Part shown: piece after piece, positions 50,440-60,387 of the stretch
How the letters are laid out: each line of letters opens with the position of its first letter
Numbering within the stretch: the first letter of the stretch is position 1
From: Ahaetulla prasina
Taxonomy: Eukaryota; Chordata; Lepidosauria; Squamata; Colubridae
Assembly (NCBI RefSeq): GCF_028640845.1
Contig: NC_080539.1
Coordinates: forward strand, 370,581,233 to 370,645,232
DNA length: 64,000 nt
Direction of reading: 5' to 3'
Notes under the pieces: generated by a model
The model's database searches: none
The model's input: the letters and a program-made list of their open reading frames with translations, nothing else
Told to the model about the DNA's origin: nothing
Translations under genes and position numbers: made by a program

Positions 50440-51073
50440 AGATCCAGCCCCAGGGATACCCGTCCTACTGATTGACTCTTGGGACGCTGGCCCTGTCACT
50501 TCCAAGGAAGTGGCAAGGGCGTCTTACAAGGACATTACCATAAGGACTGTGATTGGATGGGTGTTGAGGGGATGGCCCGCTGCGCTGGGCGAGCGTTTCA
50601 GGGACTTTGCGAAGAAACGGGAAGAATTATCTGTTCAAGGGGGGTGTCTGTTATGGGGGGATAGGGTGGTTATTCCGGAAAAATTACGGAAAAAGGTACT
50701 AGAACTGTTGCATGTGGGCCACCCGGGTATAGTTTGGATGAAGAGTCTAGCAAGGAGCTATGTGTGGTGGCCCAGGATGGACAATGAAATTAGTGACGAG
50801 ATAGGGAGATGTCAACCCTGTCAAGAGTCGAGGTCACTACCCCCCATGGCCCCTATCAGGGAATGGGAGAAACCACAGGGGCCATGGTCTAGGATTCACA
50901 TAGATTTTGCTGGGCCATTTCATGGGCAAACCTTTTTAATCATAGTCGATGCCTTTTCTAACCTAATGGTTAGAGATTATCCTAATGAAATCCACAACAG
51001 CAGAAGCCGTTATCTCAGTCCTGAGACACCTATTCGTCACCCATGGGTTGCCCGACACCCTGGTATCCGATAA
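50306..51073 (+). pseudogene. Integrase N-terminal half of element B
   Basis: This frame picks up after the RNase H break (YRPGKEMGHADALSRCPLP). It holds the HHCC zinc finger with His 136 and 139 and Cys 169 and 172 (residue numbers in this frame), then the first catalytic Asp at residue 200 in RIHIDFAGPF. Near 50960 extra bases (compare TCTAACCTAATGG with TCTAAATGG in C) shift the frame and end it at 51073. Confidence 0.85.
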
Positions 51074-51347
51074 CGGCCCGCAATTCACGGCAACACAGTT
51101 TGAGGGGTACCTAGCGGAGGAGGGCATCAGACATGTCCTCTCGGCGCCTTTCCACCCGGCGACGAACGGACTTGCAGAACGTTTCGTTCGGAGCGCCAAA
51201 GAGGCGCTCTCTAGAATAAGGCCGGGCGACTGGCAATTAAAGATAGACACTTTCCTTGCAGTCCAACACAGAACCCCCTGTGTAGCAACTGGCCATAGCC
51301 CGGCGGAACTATTAATGGGACGGAAACTCAGGTGCCAACTAGACTGA
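50985..51347 (+). pseudogene. Integrase catalytic core, second half, of element B
   Basis: In another frame the core continues: LPDTLVSDNGPQFT carries the second Asp (residue 29) and HPATNGLAERF the Glu (residue 65), exactly 35 residues apart (DD35E). The frame ends at TGA 51345-51347, where A and C have an Arg codon (CGG or CGT), so a CGA-to-TGA change is likely. Confidence 0.85.
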
Positions 51348-51824
51348 CTAAACCCCACATACACCCCAGACGGGTACAAGGGAACACAAGGAAAAACGAG
51401 GGAAATGACAGTCGGGGACCAGGTGTGGGCACACAACTATAGCGAAGGCCCAACCTGGTTAAAAGGAACGATTATAGGGGTAACCGGTCCGAAATCATAT
51501 ATTGTAGATATGGAGGATGGCCGGGTATGGAGACGCCACATAGATCAAATACGCAAAAGACTAGCAAGTAACAGAGACAAAAATCAGCCAGGCCCTGACT
51601 ATCCAATGTTTGAATTCACAGCTGACTCAAACCCGGGGCAAACGAGGGACTTATCTGAGTTCGACGAAGTCCAGCGACGCCAACCGGGCCCTCAGGAGGA
51701 CTGCAGGGACAACTCTGCAAATAATCCAGGGCTGGATAGCCCAGAGGAGGAGCTTGGAGGAACTCACAGTCCCTCCGGACAGCTCGACTCACTCCCCAAG
51801 AATGAAGTGCGCAGGTCTGAGTGA
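51348..51824 (+). pseudogene. Integrase C-terminal domain of element B
   Basis: Same frame as the preceding core after the stop. It contains VGDQVWAHNYSEGPTWLKG and VTGPKSYIVDMEDGRVWRRH, an SH3-like fold with a GPY/F-type module, then an acidic tail ending near 51824. It would bind DNA non-specifically. Confidence 0.8.
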
Positions 51825-51907
51825 GTTAGGAAACGCCCAGCCTACCTGCGTGACTACGTAGAGAAATAATATGTTAATGTTATGTAAATATGGTTACAAT
51901 GCATTCT

Positions 51908-51920
51908 GGGAGGGGAGGAG
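51908..51920 (+). other. Polypurine tract of element B
   Basis: GGGAGGGGAGGAG abuts the 3' LTR. Confidence 0.85.
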
Positions 51921-52110
51921 TGTAATGTATCTTTAAGAATTTTGGAGGGAAATTTAGGCGGGAACTTGCACGTTCCTGATTGGTTAATGCACCGGAGAAA
52001 ACTGTATATAAAGAGGGGTTTTGCCGGACGTGCTTTGCTGGGTTCACTATAAACTAAAGAGCTGTTGTCATTCATCTGGTCTCCTGCCTTGTTATTGCCC
52101 GAATCTAACA
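51921..52110 (+). repeat. 3' LTR of element B
   Basis: 190 bp; one visible difference from the 5' LTR. Confidence 0.93.
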
Positions 52111-52379
52111 ACCGGGAGACGGTGAGTTCTAGTCCTGCCTTAGGCATGAAAGCCAGTTGGCTGTCTTTGGGCCAATCACCCAGAGTTTGTGAGTTCTAGT
52201 GCCACCTGAAGCATGAAAAAAAACAGCTGAATGATTTTGGACCAATCACCAGGAGATGATGAGTTCTAGTTCTAGTCCTCTCTCTCAGCCCAACCCACCT
52301 CACAGGATTGTTGTTGTGGGGGAAATAGGAGGTATGTTTGTCACCTTGAGCTATTTACAAAAATCCTAAAGGCAGGAAA

Positions 52380-52422
<43 letters not shown>

Positions 52423-52425
52423 CCA
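52111..52425 (+). mobile_element. Multimeric tRNA-like SINE, right part
   Basis: ACCGGGAGACGGTGAGTTC starts a unit; further units begin at about 52186 and 52255 (TGAGTTCTAGT each). It then has CTCAGCCCAACCCACCTCAC, GGATTGTTGTTGTGGGG and an AAAT tail (52378-52421). This copy lacks the LTR found at the same position in 44830-45560. Confidence 0.78.
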
Positions 52426-52454
52426 TGGCATGGTTAAGGAGTGGCTAAGGTTAA

Positions 52455-52715
52455 TGAGGCTGTTCAGGACAAGAAGCAATGGATGGAAACTAACTAAGGA
52501 GAGTAGCAACTAAGGAGAAATTTCCTGACAGTGAGAACAATTAATCAGTGGAACGACTTGCCTCCAGGAGTCGTAAATGCTACAATACTGGAAGTTTTTC
52601 AGAAGGGATTCGGATAACCGTTTGTCTGAAATGATATAGGCTTTCCTTCCTGAGCAGGGGGTTGGACTAGAAGACCTCCAAGGTCCCTTCCAGTTCTGTT
52701 ATTCTGAAATAATTG
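52455..52715 (+). mobile_element. CR1 LINE 3' end
   Basis: GGACAAGAAGCAATGGATGG to GGGGGTTGGACTAGAAGACC and CAGTTCTGTTATTCTGAAAT. Confidence 0.85.
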
Positions 52716-53382
52716 ACGGCTTTTCAGTGGCATTCAGTTCGCACATTCCGGGATGCAACGCCTTCAATCTATCTTAAGTTGAGCTGTTGTGTAACAACCT
52801 CAATCTTGATTTCATAGCTGGATTGGTGTTGACATTTCCTAGATTCAAGACTTCGACCTGTCTTCTCCAGAGGCAGAGTCAAAAGTGGCTCCCGGATCCA
52901 TCCATTTGACTTTTTGACTTGGAAGCTGGGTGAGGAAAGACTTTGAAACAAGAATATTGAAACGCCAGAAGCCCACAAAATCAGGCACAGCTCTGAGGGC
53001 TCATTGCGGCTGCCATCTTGACTTTTTTGACCTTATGGCATGCCTGTGGAGAAGAAATCATCCAATAATTCTGGGTGGCACTCCCTAAGACGAGAAAGGA
53101 TTTGCTCTTTAAAAAAAACCAAAAAACGCATCGTGAATCTTCCACCATCTCACAAAAGAGCTAGATTAATCCTGAATGGAAACCTAAACAGATAATTATG
53201 GGTTGATTATCCCTCATCAATGGAAATTACAGCTGCATCAGGTAGGAGCAGGTGTGGCTTAGAGGCTGTTTCTCAGCTTTCGGGGAGTAAGTTCGGCTTA
53301 GAGAATGTGATTGTTGGTTGTTCATAGGGAGAAATGCTACTTTTGTATTCGTCGGCGCTAATGGCATTGGGCTGGCTTATCC
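52716..53382. other. Unique DNA, no gene seen
   Basis: No known repeat. The ATTGTTGGTTGTTCATAGGG region near 53310 is followed by short open frames without motifs. Confidence 0.45.
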
Positions 53383-53390
53383 CTCTAAAC

Positions 53391-53508
53391 CGGGGGTCCC
53401 CAAACTTGGCAGCTTTAAGACTTGTGGACTTCAACTCCCAGAACTCTCAGGGGAATTCTGGGAGTTGAAGTCCACAAGTCTTAAAGTTGCCAAGTTTGAA
53501 GACCTCTG
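53391..53508. mobile_element. Foldback MITE with exact 8-bp duplication
   Basis: 118 bp, CGGGGGTCCCCAAACTTGGC to the inverted CCAAGTTTGAAGACCTCTG, with CTCTAAAC on both sides (53383-53390, 53509-53516). The octamer supports hAT-type mobility for this palindromic family. Confidence 0.88.
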
Positions 53509-53534
53509 CTCTAAACGAGTGTTTCGCCAACGTG

Positions 53535-53670
53535 GAAACCCAGCTCTGGACCCCTCTTTTTTGTGGCAGCTCTTCAAATATTGGAAGACTGCTCTCAGGT
53601 CATCCCTGGTCCTTCTTTTCACTAAACTAGACATACCCAGTTCCTGCAATTGTTCTTTAGTTGTTATAGT
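53535..53670 (-). mobile_element. CR1 LINE fragment, reverse
   Basis: GGACCCCTCTTTTTTGTGGC, CTTCAAATATTGGAAGACTG and CACTAAACTAGACATACCCAG are reversed RT text. It is cut on the right by the hAT element. Confidence 0.82.
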
Positions 53671-53678
53671 GTTGGTGA

Positions 53679-54293
53679 CAGAAGTGGGTTTCCGCAGGTT
53701 CTGACCAGTTCTGGAGAACCGATAGCGGAAATTTTGAGTAGTTCAGAGAACTGGTAGTAAAAATCCTGACTGGCCCCGCCCCCATCTATTCTCTGCCTCC
53801 CGAGTCCCAGCTGATCGGGAGGGAATGGGGATTTTGCAGTATCCTTCCCCTGGAGTGGGGTGGGAATGGAGATTTTACAGTATCCTTCCCCTGGAGTGGG
53901 GTGGGAATGGAGATTTTACAGTATCCTTCCCCTGGAGTGGGGTGGGAATGGAGATTTTACAGTATCCTTCCCCTGGAGTGGAGTGAGAATGGAGATTTTA
54001 CAGTATCCTTCCCCTGGAGTGAAGTAGGAATGGAGATTTTGCAGTATCCTTCCCCTGGAGTGGGGTGGGAATGGAGATTTTGCAGTATCCTTCCCCTGGA
54101 GTGGGGTGGGAATGGAGATTTTACAGTATCCTTCCCCTGGAGTGGGGTGGGAATGGAGATTTTACAGTATTCTTCCTCTGCCGCGCCCACCAAGCCACGC
54201 CCACCAAGCCATGCCACACCTACCAAGCCACGTCACGCCCACCAAGCCACGCCCACAGAACCGGTAGGAAAGAAAAATTGAAACCCACCATTG
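53679..54293. mobile_element. hAT-type element with internal minisatellite
   Basis: 615 bp from CAGAAGTGGGTTTCCGC to GAAACCCACCATTG, with GTTGGTGA on both sides (53671-53678 and 54294-54301). The right part has repeated ACCAAGCCACGCCC phrases. Its centre has expanded into a 41-bp array. Confidence 0.88.
53821..54180. repeat. 41-bp minisatellite, about 8.5 units
   Basis: GGGAATGGAGATTTTACAGT starts units at 53821, 53862, 53903, 53944, 53985, 54026, 54067, 54108 and 54149, an exact 41-bp spacing. It gives open frames on both strands that are not genes. Confidence 0.95.
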
Positions 54294-54301
54294 GTTGGTG
54301 A

Positions 54302-54870
54302 CCTTAAGGACCACGGGAATCTGAAAGCAGAACTTGGAAACTGGAAAGATCCGTCACAGAGTTTCTGACCATATGCAGAGTCCCTTCTCTAGGCCTCACT
54401 GTGAGATATCTGGGGGACATGAAACGAATTCCTTCTTGGTCTCAAACAACACAGGATCTGCAGCTTTCCATAATTCCCAGGGCTAGTTTTTTTTCCTCTC
54501 CTTTCATCCTCAAGCACAGCCTTTTTTTAAAAAAAAAACTCTCCCGAGATTGCCGTTTTATTTATATTTCTAATTACACTTGCCGTTATCTGTCCCTGCT
54601 GTTTTGTGTGCTAAGCTTTAAGATCATTCGGGGTGTCGTTTGAAAAAAAAAAAAGGGAAAAAAGAAAGAAAGATCATTAGGAAATAAGGAACGTTTGGTG
54701 GTTTGTTTGTTTTTTTTAAAAAAGGAACCAGCGGGCCTCTGCGATGGATATTCACATCGTGTCCCAGATTAGGTCAATATGGAAATGGTTTGTTTAATGT
54801 TCCATGTGTCGTGGGAATTGATTAGGAACAAAATAATAGGCCGTAGCAGACTAGGTTGGAGAAATTATAA
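54302..54870. other. Unassigned DNA
   Basis: T- and A-runs with low-repeat DNA between. No gene is seen. Confidence 0.4.
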
Positions 54871-54980
54871 CCCTGGAGTCTCCAACCTTGGCAACTTTAA
54901 GATCTGTGGGACTTCAAGTTCCAGAATTCCCCAGGATGGCTGGGGAATTCTGGGAGTTGAAGTCCACAGATCTTAAAAGA
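54871..54980. mobile_element. Foldback MITE
   Basis: CCTGGAGTCTCCAACCTTGGC, ACTTCAAGTTCCAGAATTCC and the inverted GGAATTCTGGGAGTTGAAG. The right terminus is lost. Confidence 0.78.
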
Positions 54981-55202
54981 CAGCTATGAGGAAAGAAAAA
55001 AACATTTATTCCTAAAAAAAAAAAACCTGTGGGAAGCCCCCCCCCACTCTCCTACAGAATGAAATATTATTTTTTTGGAGGGGGGTATTAAAAGAAGCAG
55101 AACATTATATTTCCCCAAAGGAGAAATGGAGAAATATGCTCTTAAAGGCAGAAAGCAGGCCCAGTCTTCCTGCTGCAGGAAGAAGTCTCCAGCAGATGCC
55201 TT

Positions 55203-55450
55203 AACAACAACAACAACAATAACAACAACAACAACAACAACAGAGTTGGAAGGGACCTTGGAGGCCTTCTAGTCCAACCCCCTGCCCAGGCAGGAAACCC
55301 TACACCATCTCAAACAGATGGTTATCCAACATTTTCTTAAAAATTTCCAGTGTTGGAGCATTCACAACTTCTGCAGGCAAGTTGTTCCACTTATTAATTG
55401 TTCTCACTGTCAGGAAATTTCTCCTTAGTTCTAAGAAGTTCTAAAGTTCT
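55203..55450 (-). mobile_element. CR1 LINE, reverse, in ERV-like LTR 2
   Basis: An AAC tail (55203-55241) leads to AGAGTTGGAAGGGACCTTGG and the reversed CR1 3' region up to GGAAATTTCTCCTTAG. The LTR text continues on both sides. Confidence 0.85.
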
Positions 55451-55840
55451 AAAGGCCTGAAGCCTTTAGAAATGGATATTTTGTGCCCATTAAGAAATCC
55501 AGACCAGTCTATTCATAAACAACACCCCTTCAGCCCAGCTCCCCCAGGTTGGAGCTGATGGGATTAAGAATTTACACCCTCCCCACACCCAAATTCTAAG
55601 GACAGGACCTGCCCTTTAGGACCTAATAGGATTAACCCACCATCATTGGAATAGTAAAAGACACAAGGCTCACTACCTTGCACAATCCCCTGGAGCATCT
55701 CAAACACAAAACCCCAGAACCCTATAGAGATCCATCCACTCACTCAGCCATTGTGTCAGCCGCCCCAGGAACACGTTGCTGGTCACTAAAGTTTCTGGCC
55801 CCCAAATAAACAGAGTCCTTCTTCCCTTGTAGCCAGCCTC

Positions 55841-56030
55841 TGTTATGTATTTATGTTTGTGCCTTTAAATATTTGAGCGGGAAATCAGCACGTTGCTGAT
55901 TGGACGAAGCCTCCAGTAGAACTGTATAAAAGGAGAGGTTTTTCTCCCAGCCAGTTGCTGGGTTCACCCTATATTAAAGAGCTGTTGTCACTACCCTGGT
56001 CTCCAGCCTCGTTACTTCCAGAACTTAACA
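55841..56030 (+). repeat. 5' LTR of element C
   Basis: Starts TGTTATGTATTTATG, ends CCAGAACTTAACA; TATA box TATAAAAG at 55925-55932. Confidence 0.92.
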
Positions 56031-56031
56031 T

Positions 56032-56048
56032 TGGCGACGAAGGTGGGA
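56032..56048 (+). other. Primer-binding site of element C (tRNA-Ser-like)
   Basis: TGGCGACGAAGGTGGGA after one base. Confidence 0.78.
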
Positions 56049-56127
56049 TCTCGAGGCTAAGGAGAACCAGAACCGAGCTGAAGCACGATAGACCCGAACC
56101 CAGCAAACTCAGGGCAGAAAAGCGGAG

Positions 56128-56860
56128 ATGGCCAGTTACACTCCGCCCGCACCGTTTGACCCGGCTAAGGAGAAATGGGGAACGTATATGACCCGTTTCG
56201 AAAGCTTAGAAGCCATCGACCTGCAAGGAGTTCCAGATAACCGAAAAAGGGCTTATTTCTTAAGCCACTGTGGTCCGGAGGTCATTGATATCGCGGAAGC
56301 CCTGGCAGAGCCAACGCCGTTGCAGTCGGTGTCATGGCCAACTCTACAGACTTTACTAAAAAACCACGCCGCTGCGCCGTCCAAATCGTGCGGCGGTTTG
56401 AATTCGGAGGCGAAGGCAGATGGGCGAAACCGCCGGTGACTACATGGCGCCCTAAGAAGCGTCCAAGGACTGCGGATACGCGACCTGGGCGAGGTGCTCC
56501 TCGAGCAACTCATCCGAGGGTCAAAGACATCCGTTTGCGGCGGCGGCTGCTAGCAAAGAGCAACCTAACGCTGGCCACCGCTCTGGGCGAAGCCAGAGCA
56601 CATGAAATGTCCACCAAGCGGCGGAGACACTGCAGAAGCCTGTCCCACCAAAGGCGGCGCGAGGCAACCCCGGTGCACCAGGAGGAGGTTCAGACCGAAT
56701 CCGGCGGTGAAGATGAGGAAGGGTCTGCCGAACCGAAAGCGACAAAGGGGGGGACAGAGATGAATGCGGTGGTCAACATCAGCGGCAACGCTGCAAATTT
56801 AAGGACGCGATCTGCCGGCGGTGTGGGAAGAAAGGGCACCTAGCTCAAGTTTGTCGAGCG
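56128..56860 (+). pseudogene. gag of element C, frameshifted
   Basis: ATG 56128 starts MASYTPPAPFDPAKEKWG and the frame runs 104 codons to a break near 56380. The rest, including the zinc-knuckle text near 56800-56850 (CRRCGKKGHLAQV-like across frames), lies in other frames. Confidence 0.82.
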
Positions 56861-56965
56861 GCCCAACCTTCCCGCCGAAAATTCAAATCGGCCAATCAGA
56901 GCGCGGAATCGGCAAGGCGTCCCGCGATTGGCTCAAACAAAAAGCGCGGATTCAACCAAACAACT

Positions 56966-57415
56966 GTGGTCATAGGCCGCGCCTCGACCCGAGTGGAGAA
57001 GAAGATCTTCACCAAGCCAAAAATAGAGGGAGTACGGTGCCGGCTTGAAGTAGACACGGGATCAGCGATCACCATCATGTCCTGGGACACTTTGGCGAAG
57101 TCACTGCCGTCTGTCGCGAAGCGCCACCTGCAAGCACAACGGCTACGAGTCCACGACTACCAGAATCGCATCCCTGTTCGAGGACCACCTCCGTCCGAGT
57201 CGATCGGTCCACACAAGAAGACCCTGCCCATCACGATCGTCGAAGGAACTCTGCCCAGTCTGTTGGGACTAGACTGGTTTCGTGCCCTGGGCATGGGAGT
57301 GACTGGCATCTACAGGAGTGACTGTAACCTGAAAGACATTCTCTTTAACGAGTTCGAAGATGTCTTCAAGGACTGCCTGGGCAAGTACAAGGGACCCCTA
57401 TTTCCTTCAACTTAG
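56966..57415 (+). pseudogene. Protease region of element C
   Basis: 149 open codons with LEVDTGSAITIMSWDT, DYQNRIPVRG (one residue shorter than in A and B), LPSLLGLDWFRALGMG and an acidic EFEDVFKDCLGKY. It stops where the RT should begin, at a small indel. Confidence 0.82.
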
Positions 57416-58560
57416 ACCCCAGGTAGCCCCCATTAGGCTTAAGGCGAGGAGAGTCCTTTGCCCTAAAACCAAAAATCGATAAGGAGCTGGACAGGCTCAT
57501 AAATCAGGGGATTTTGGTGCCAGTCGACCACCCAAAGTGGGAGACGCCAATCGTCACCCCAGTAAAGCCGGACAGGTCAATTAGAATTTGCGCTGACTAC
57601 AAGGCGACGCTTAACAAAGCCTTACAGAAAAGCGCTTACCGGTTCCGTGGTGCAACACTTATTGCACTCTTGGGGCAAGGGCAAGTCTTTGCAAAGTTAG
57701 ACTTGGCCCAAGCCTACCAACAACTGCCAGAGACGCCCGACAGCAAGCCCAAACAATTGTAACGCACAGGGGGCCTTCAAGTGCACCCGATTGCAATTTG
57801 GGGTTAGTGTGGCACCAGGGCTGTTCCAAAACCTAATGGAACGACTACTGCAGGGGCTCCCAGGGTAGTTCCTACTGATGATGTCCTAATTTCAGGGAAA
57901 ACATGGAGGAATTGGGGAGCGGTTAAGAAAGGTTTTGGGCATTTTCCGGACAGCCGGATTAAAAGTCAAGGCAAACAAATGCCAGATAGGGTCGAATCCG
58001 ATTTCTTGGGCTACCGGATAGACAAGAAAGGAATTCACCCACTGAGAGCAAGGTTAAGGCAATTAGGAAGGCTCCAGCGCCCAAAAACAAAGCAGAGCTG
58101 CAGGCATTCCTGGGATTGGTGAATTTTACGCGTCTTTTAAAGAACAAAGCAACTGCTATGGAACCGCTGCATAGGCTCTTAGGAAAAATACTGTTTGGTC
58201 TTGGGGAAAGTCGAAAATAGGGCTTTTGAAGCAGTAAAGAACCTGCTCTCAAGTGATAGCCTGCTCATCCAATATCACAACTCATTACCCTAGTGCTGGT
58301 TTATGATGCCTCCCTTATGGGGTGGGGCTGTACTCAGCCATAGACTTCAAACGGCACAGAAGCCCCTATAGCGTTCTACTCTAGAACGATGTCCTCCCCA
58401 GAGAGGAACTACAGCCAATTAGATAAAGAAGCACTAGCCATTGTGTCAGGGGTTAAAAATTCCACGAATATGTCTTTGGGAATTTTGAAATCGTGACTGA
58501 CCACAGACCGCTACTAGGATACTGGCTGGCGATCGCCCAACGCCTGTGGCACTTTCGCCA
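57416..58560 (+). pseudogene. RT and RNase H of element C, frameshifted
   Basis: An open part (57514-57762) has VPVDHPKWETPIVTPVK and KLDLAQAYQQLP. The YFDD region near 57870-57890 has lost bases (CCTACTGATGATGTCC where B has CGTATTTTGACGATG). RNase H text follows in pieces (YGVG... near 58310, ERNYSQLDKEALAIV near 58400-58440). Confidence 0.8.
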
Positions 58561-59910
58561 CGCTTGACCCGATGGACTATATTCTTAGCCGCTTATCATA
58601 CAAGCTGCAGCATCGACCAGGAAAAGAAGTGGGCATGCAGACGCTAAGCCGATGCCCACTACCAGGGCAACCGACGACCCCACCCGGGACGCCCATCTAC
58701 TTATTGACTCTTGACTCTGGCCCAGTCACATCTAAGGAAGTGGCTCGGCATCATACCGACATTGTGTTAAGGACTGTACCGGTTGGGTACAGAGAGGGTG
58801 GCCGCACCGGGCGAACGGTTCAAAGAATTTGTTAAAAAAACGAGATGAGCTCTCGCCCAAGGGGTGCCTGTTATGGGGTGATCGTGTAATAATTCCTGAT
58901 AAATTAAGGGAAAGGTATTGGACCTCCTCCACGAGGGTCACCCAGGGATCGTAAGGATGAAGGGTTAGCTAGAAGCTATGTGTGGTGGCCACTCATGGAC
59001 GAGAGATTGCTGAGAGGGTAGGGAAATGCCAGGCTTGCCAAGAGTCCAGACCTCTACCCCAACGGCCCCAGTCAGGAATGGGAAAAGCCCCAAGGGCCCT
59101 GGTCAAGAATCCACATTGATTTTGCTGGCCCTTTCCACGCCAAACATTCCTAGTGGTTGTTGATGCATTCTCTAAATGGTTGGAGATCATACTCATGAAA
59201 TCCACCACGGCCGGGCAGTAATCGCAGCCCTGCGCCACCTATTCGCAACTCACGGGTTGCCGGACACTCTGGTGTCCGACAATGGGCCCCAATTCACGGC
59301 AGCCCAGTTTGAAGAATACCTGGCAGAGGAGGCATCCGACATGCCCTCTCTGCGCCTTTCCACCCTGCGCCGAATGGCCTTGCAGAGCGTTCCGTCCGAG
59401 CGCTAAGGAGGCATTGTCCAGGCTCAAGCCAGGTGACTGGCAAACAAAGATAGACTTTTCCAGCCGTCCAGCACAGAACCCCAAGCACGCCACCGAAAAG
59501 CCCAGCCGAATTACTAATGGGACGGAAACTCCGGTGCCCACTTGACCGTTTGAATCCCCATTACACACCAGAGGGTTACAAGGGGAACTAGAAAAGACAA
59601 GGAAATGAGCATAGGCGACGGTGTGGGCCGAAACTATGGGATAGCCCAAGTTGGTTCAGGACAAATAATAAAGATAACCGGCCCAAAATCGTGCGTGGTA
59701 GAGCTACCAGACAACCGAGTGTGGGCGCCACATAGATCAGATAAGAAGCGAATAACTGATCAAACCAAACCAATGAAACAGATCATGACCAATACCAATT
59801 TGAATTCACAGCTGACAATGACCGGGGCGCAAGACTTAGCTGAGGTCCCAGAGTTCCAGCACGCCATCAGGTTCGAGGGAAACAGCAGGGACAGTTTCAA
59901 AAAATAATCA
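58560..59910 (+). pseudogene. Integrase of element C, frameshifted
   Basis: RPGKEVG near 58610, the HPGIV region near 58940, RIHIDFAGP near 59110, LPDTLVSDNGPQF near 59258-59295 and a C-terminal ITGPKSCVVELPDNRVW (59675-59725) are all visible, in changing frames. Confidence 0.78.
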
Positions 59911-60119
59911 AGGCGGATGGCCAAGAAAAAGAGTCGGCCAATAATCCGGAGCCCGTTGGCTCAGAGAAAGAGCTGGGAGGAGAAAACAGCCCCTCGACCA
60001 GCTCAAAACTCCAGAACTGAACCGCGCAGGTCAGAAAGAACTAGGAGGCAGGTTATTTGCGTGACTACGTCGAAAAATAACATGTAAATAAATATGTAAA
60101 TAGAGGCAAAGTGTTTTCT

Positions 60120-60132
60120 GGGAGGGGAGGAG
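60120..60132 (+). other. Polypurine tract of element C
   Basis: GGGAGGGGAGGAG abuts the 3' LTR. Confidence 0.85.
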
Positions 60133-60322
60133 TGTTATGTATTTATGTTTGTGCCTTTAAATATTTGAGCGGGAAATCAGCACGTTGCTGATTGGACGAA
60201 GCCTCCAGCAGAACTGTATAAAAGGAGAGGTTTTTCCCCCCAGCCGTTGCTGGGTTCACCCTATATTAAAGAGCTGTTGTCACTACCCTGGTCTCCAGCC
60301 TCGTTACTTCCCGAACTTAACA
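60133..60322 (+). repeat. 3' LTR of element C
   Basis: 190 bp; differs from the 5' LTR at AGCAGAAC against AGTAGAAC, in the CTCCCAGCCAG area and at CCCGAAC against CCAGAAC. Confidence 0.92.
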
Positions 60323-60387
60323 GCCTCCATTTTATTTCCAGTTTTTTTTCTCCTGGTTTTGAACCGGACTGGATTTTTCTTCCTACA

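Larger units (their letters stand above)
47559..52110 (+). mobile_element. Ty3-type LTR retrotransposon B (Mag-like), best preserved
   Basis: The 4552-bp element is flanked by ACCGG (47554-47558 and 52111-52115). LTRs are 190 bp each and differ at one base that I can see (GCCTCG against GCCTTG). gag and the RT/RNase H core are open, while the protease and integrase carry frameshifts and one stop. It is a recent insertion that could not now supply all its own proteins. Confidence 0.93.
55841..60322 (+). mobile_element. Ty3-type LTR retrotransposon C (Mag-like), decayed
   Basis: The 4482-bp element is flanked by GCCTC (55836-55840 and 60323-60327). The third ERV-like LTR (62129-62133) shows the same site with a single GCCTC. 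LTRs are 190 bp and differ at about four positions plus small indels. Every domain is recognisable, but frames change often through single-base losses. Confidence 0.9.
55028..60387 (+). mobile_element. ERV-like LTR 2, carrying CR1 and Ty3-type element C
   Basis: The LTR is in pieces: 55028-55202, 55451-55840 and 60328-60387. It starts TGTGGGAAG and ends CTTCCTACA, terminal inverted repeats with one mismatch. CAAATAAACAGAGTCC near 55804 may hold the poly(A) signal. The target duplication is not convincing. The class (ERV against other LTR) is unproven because no internal region is present. Confidence 0.72.
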
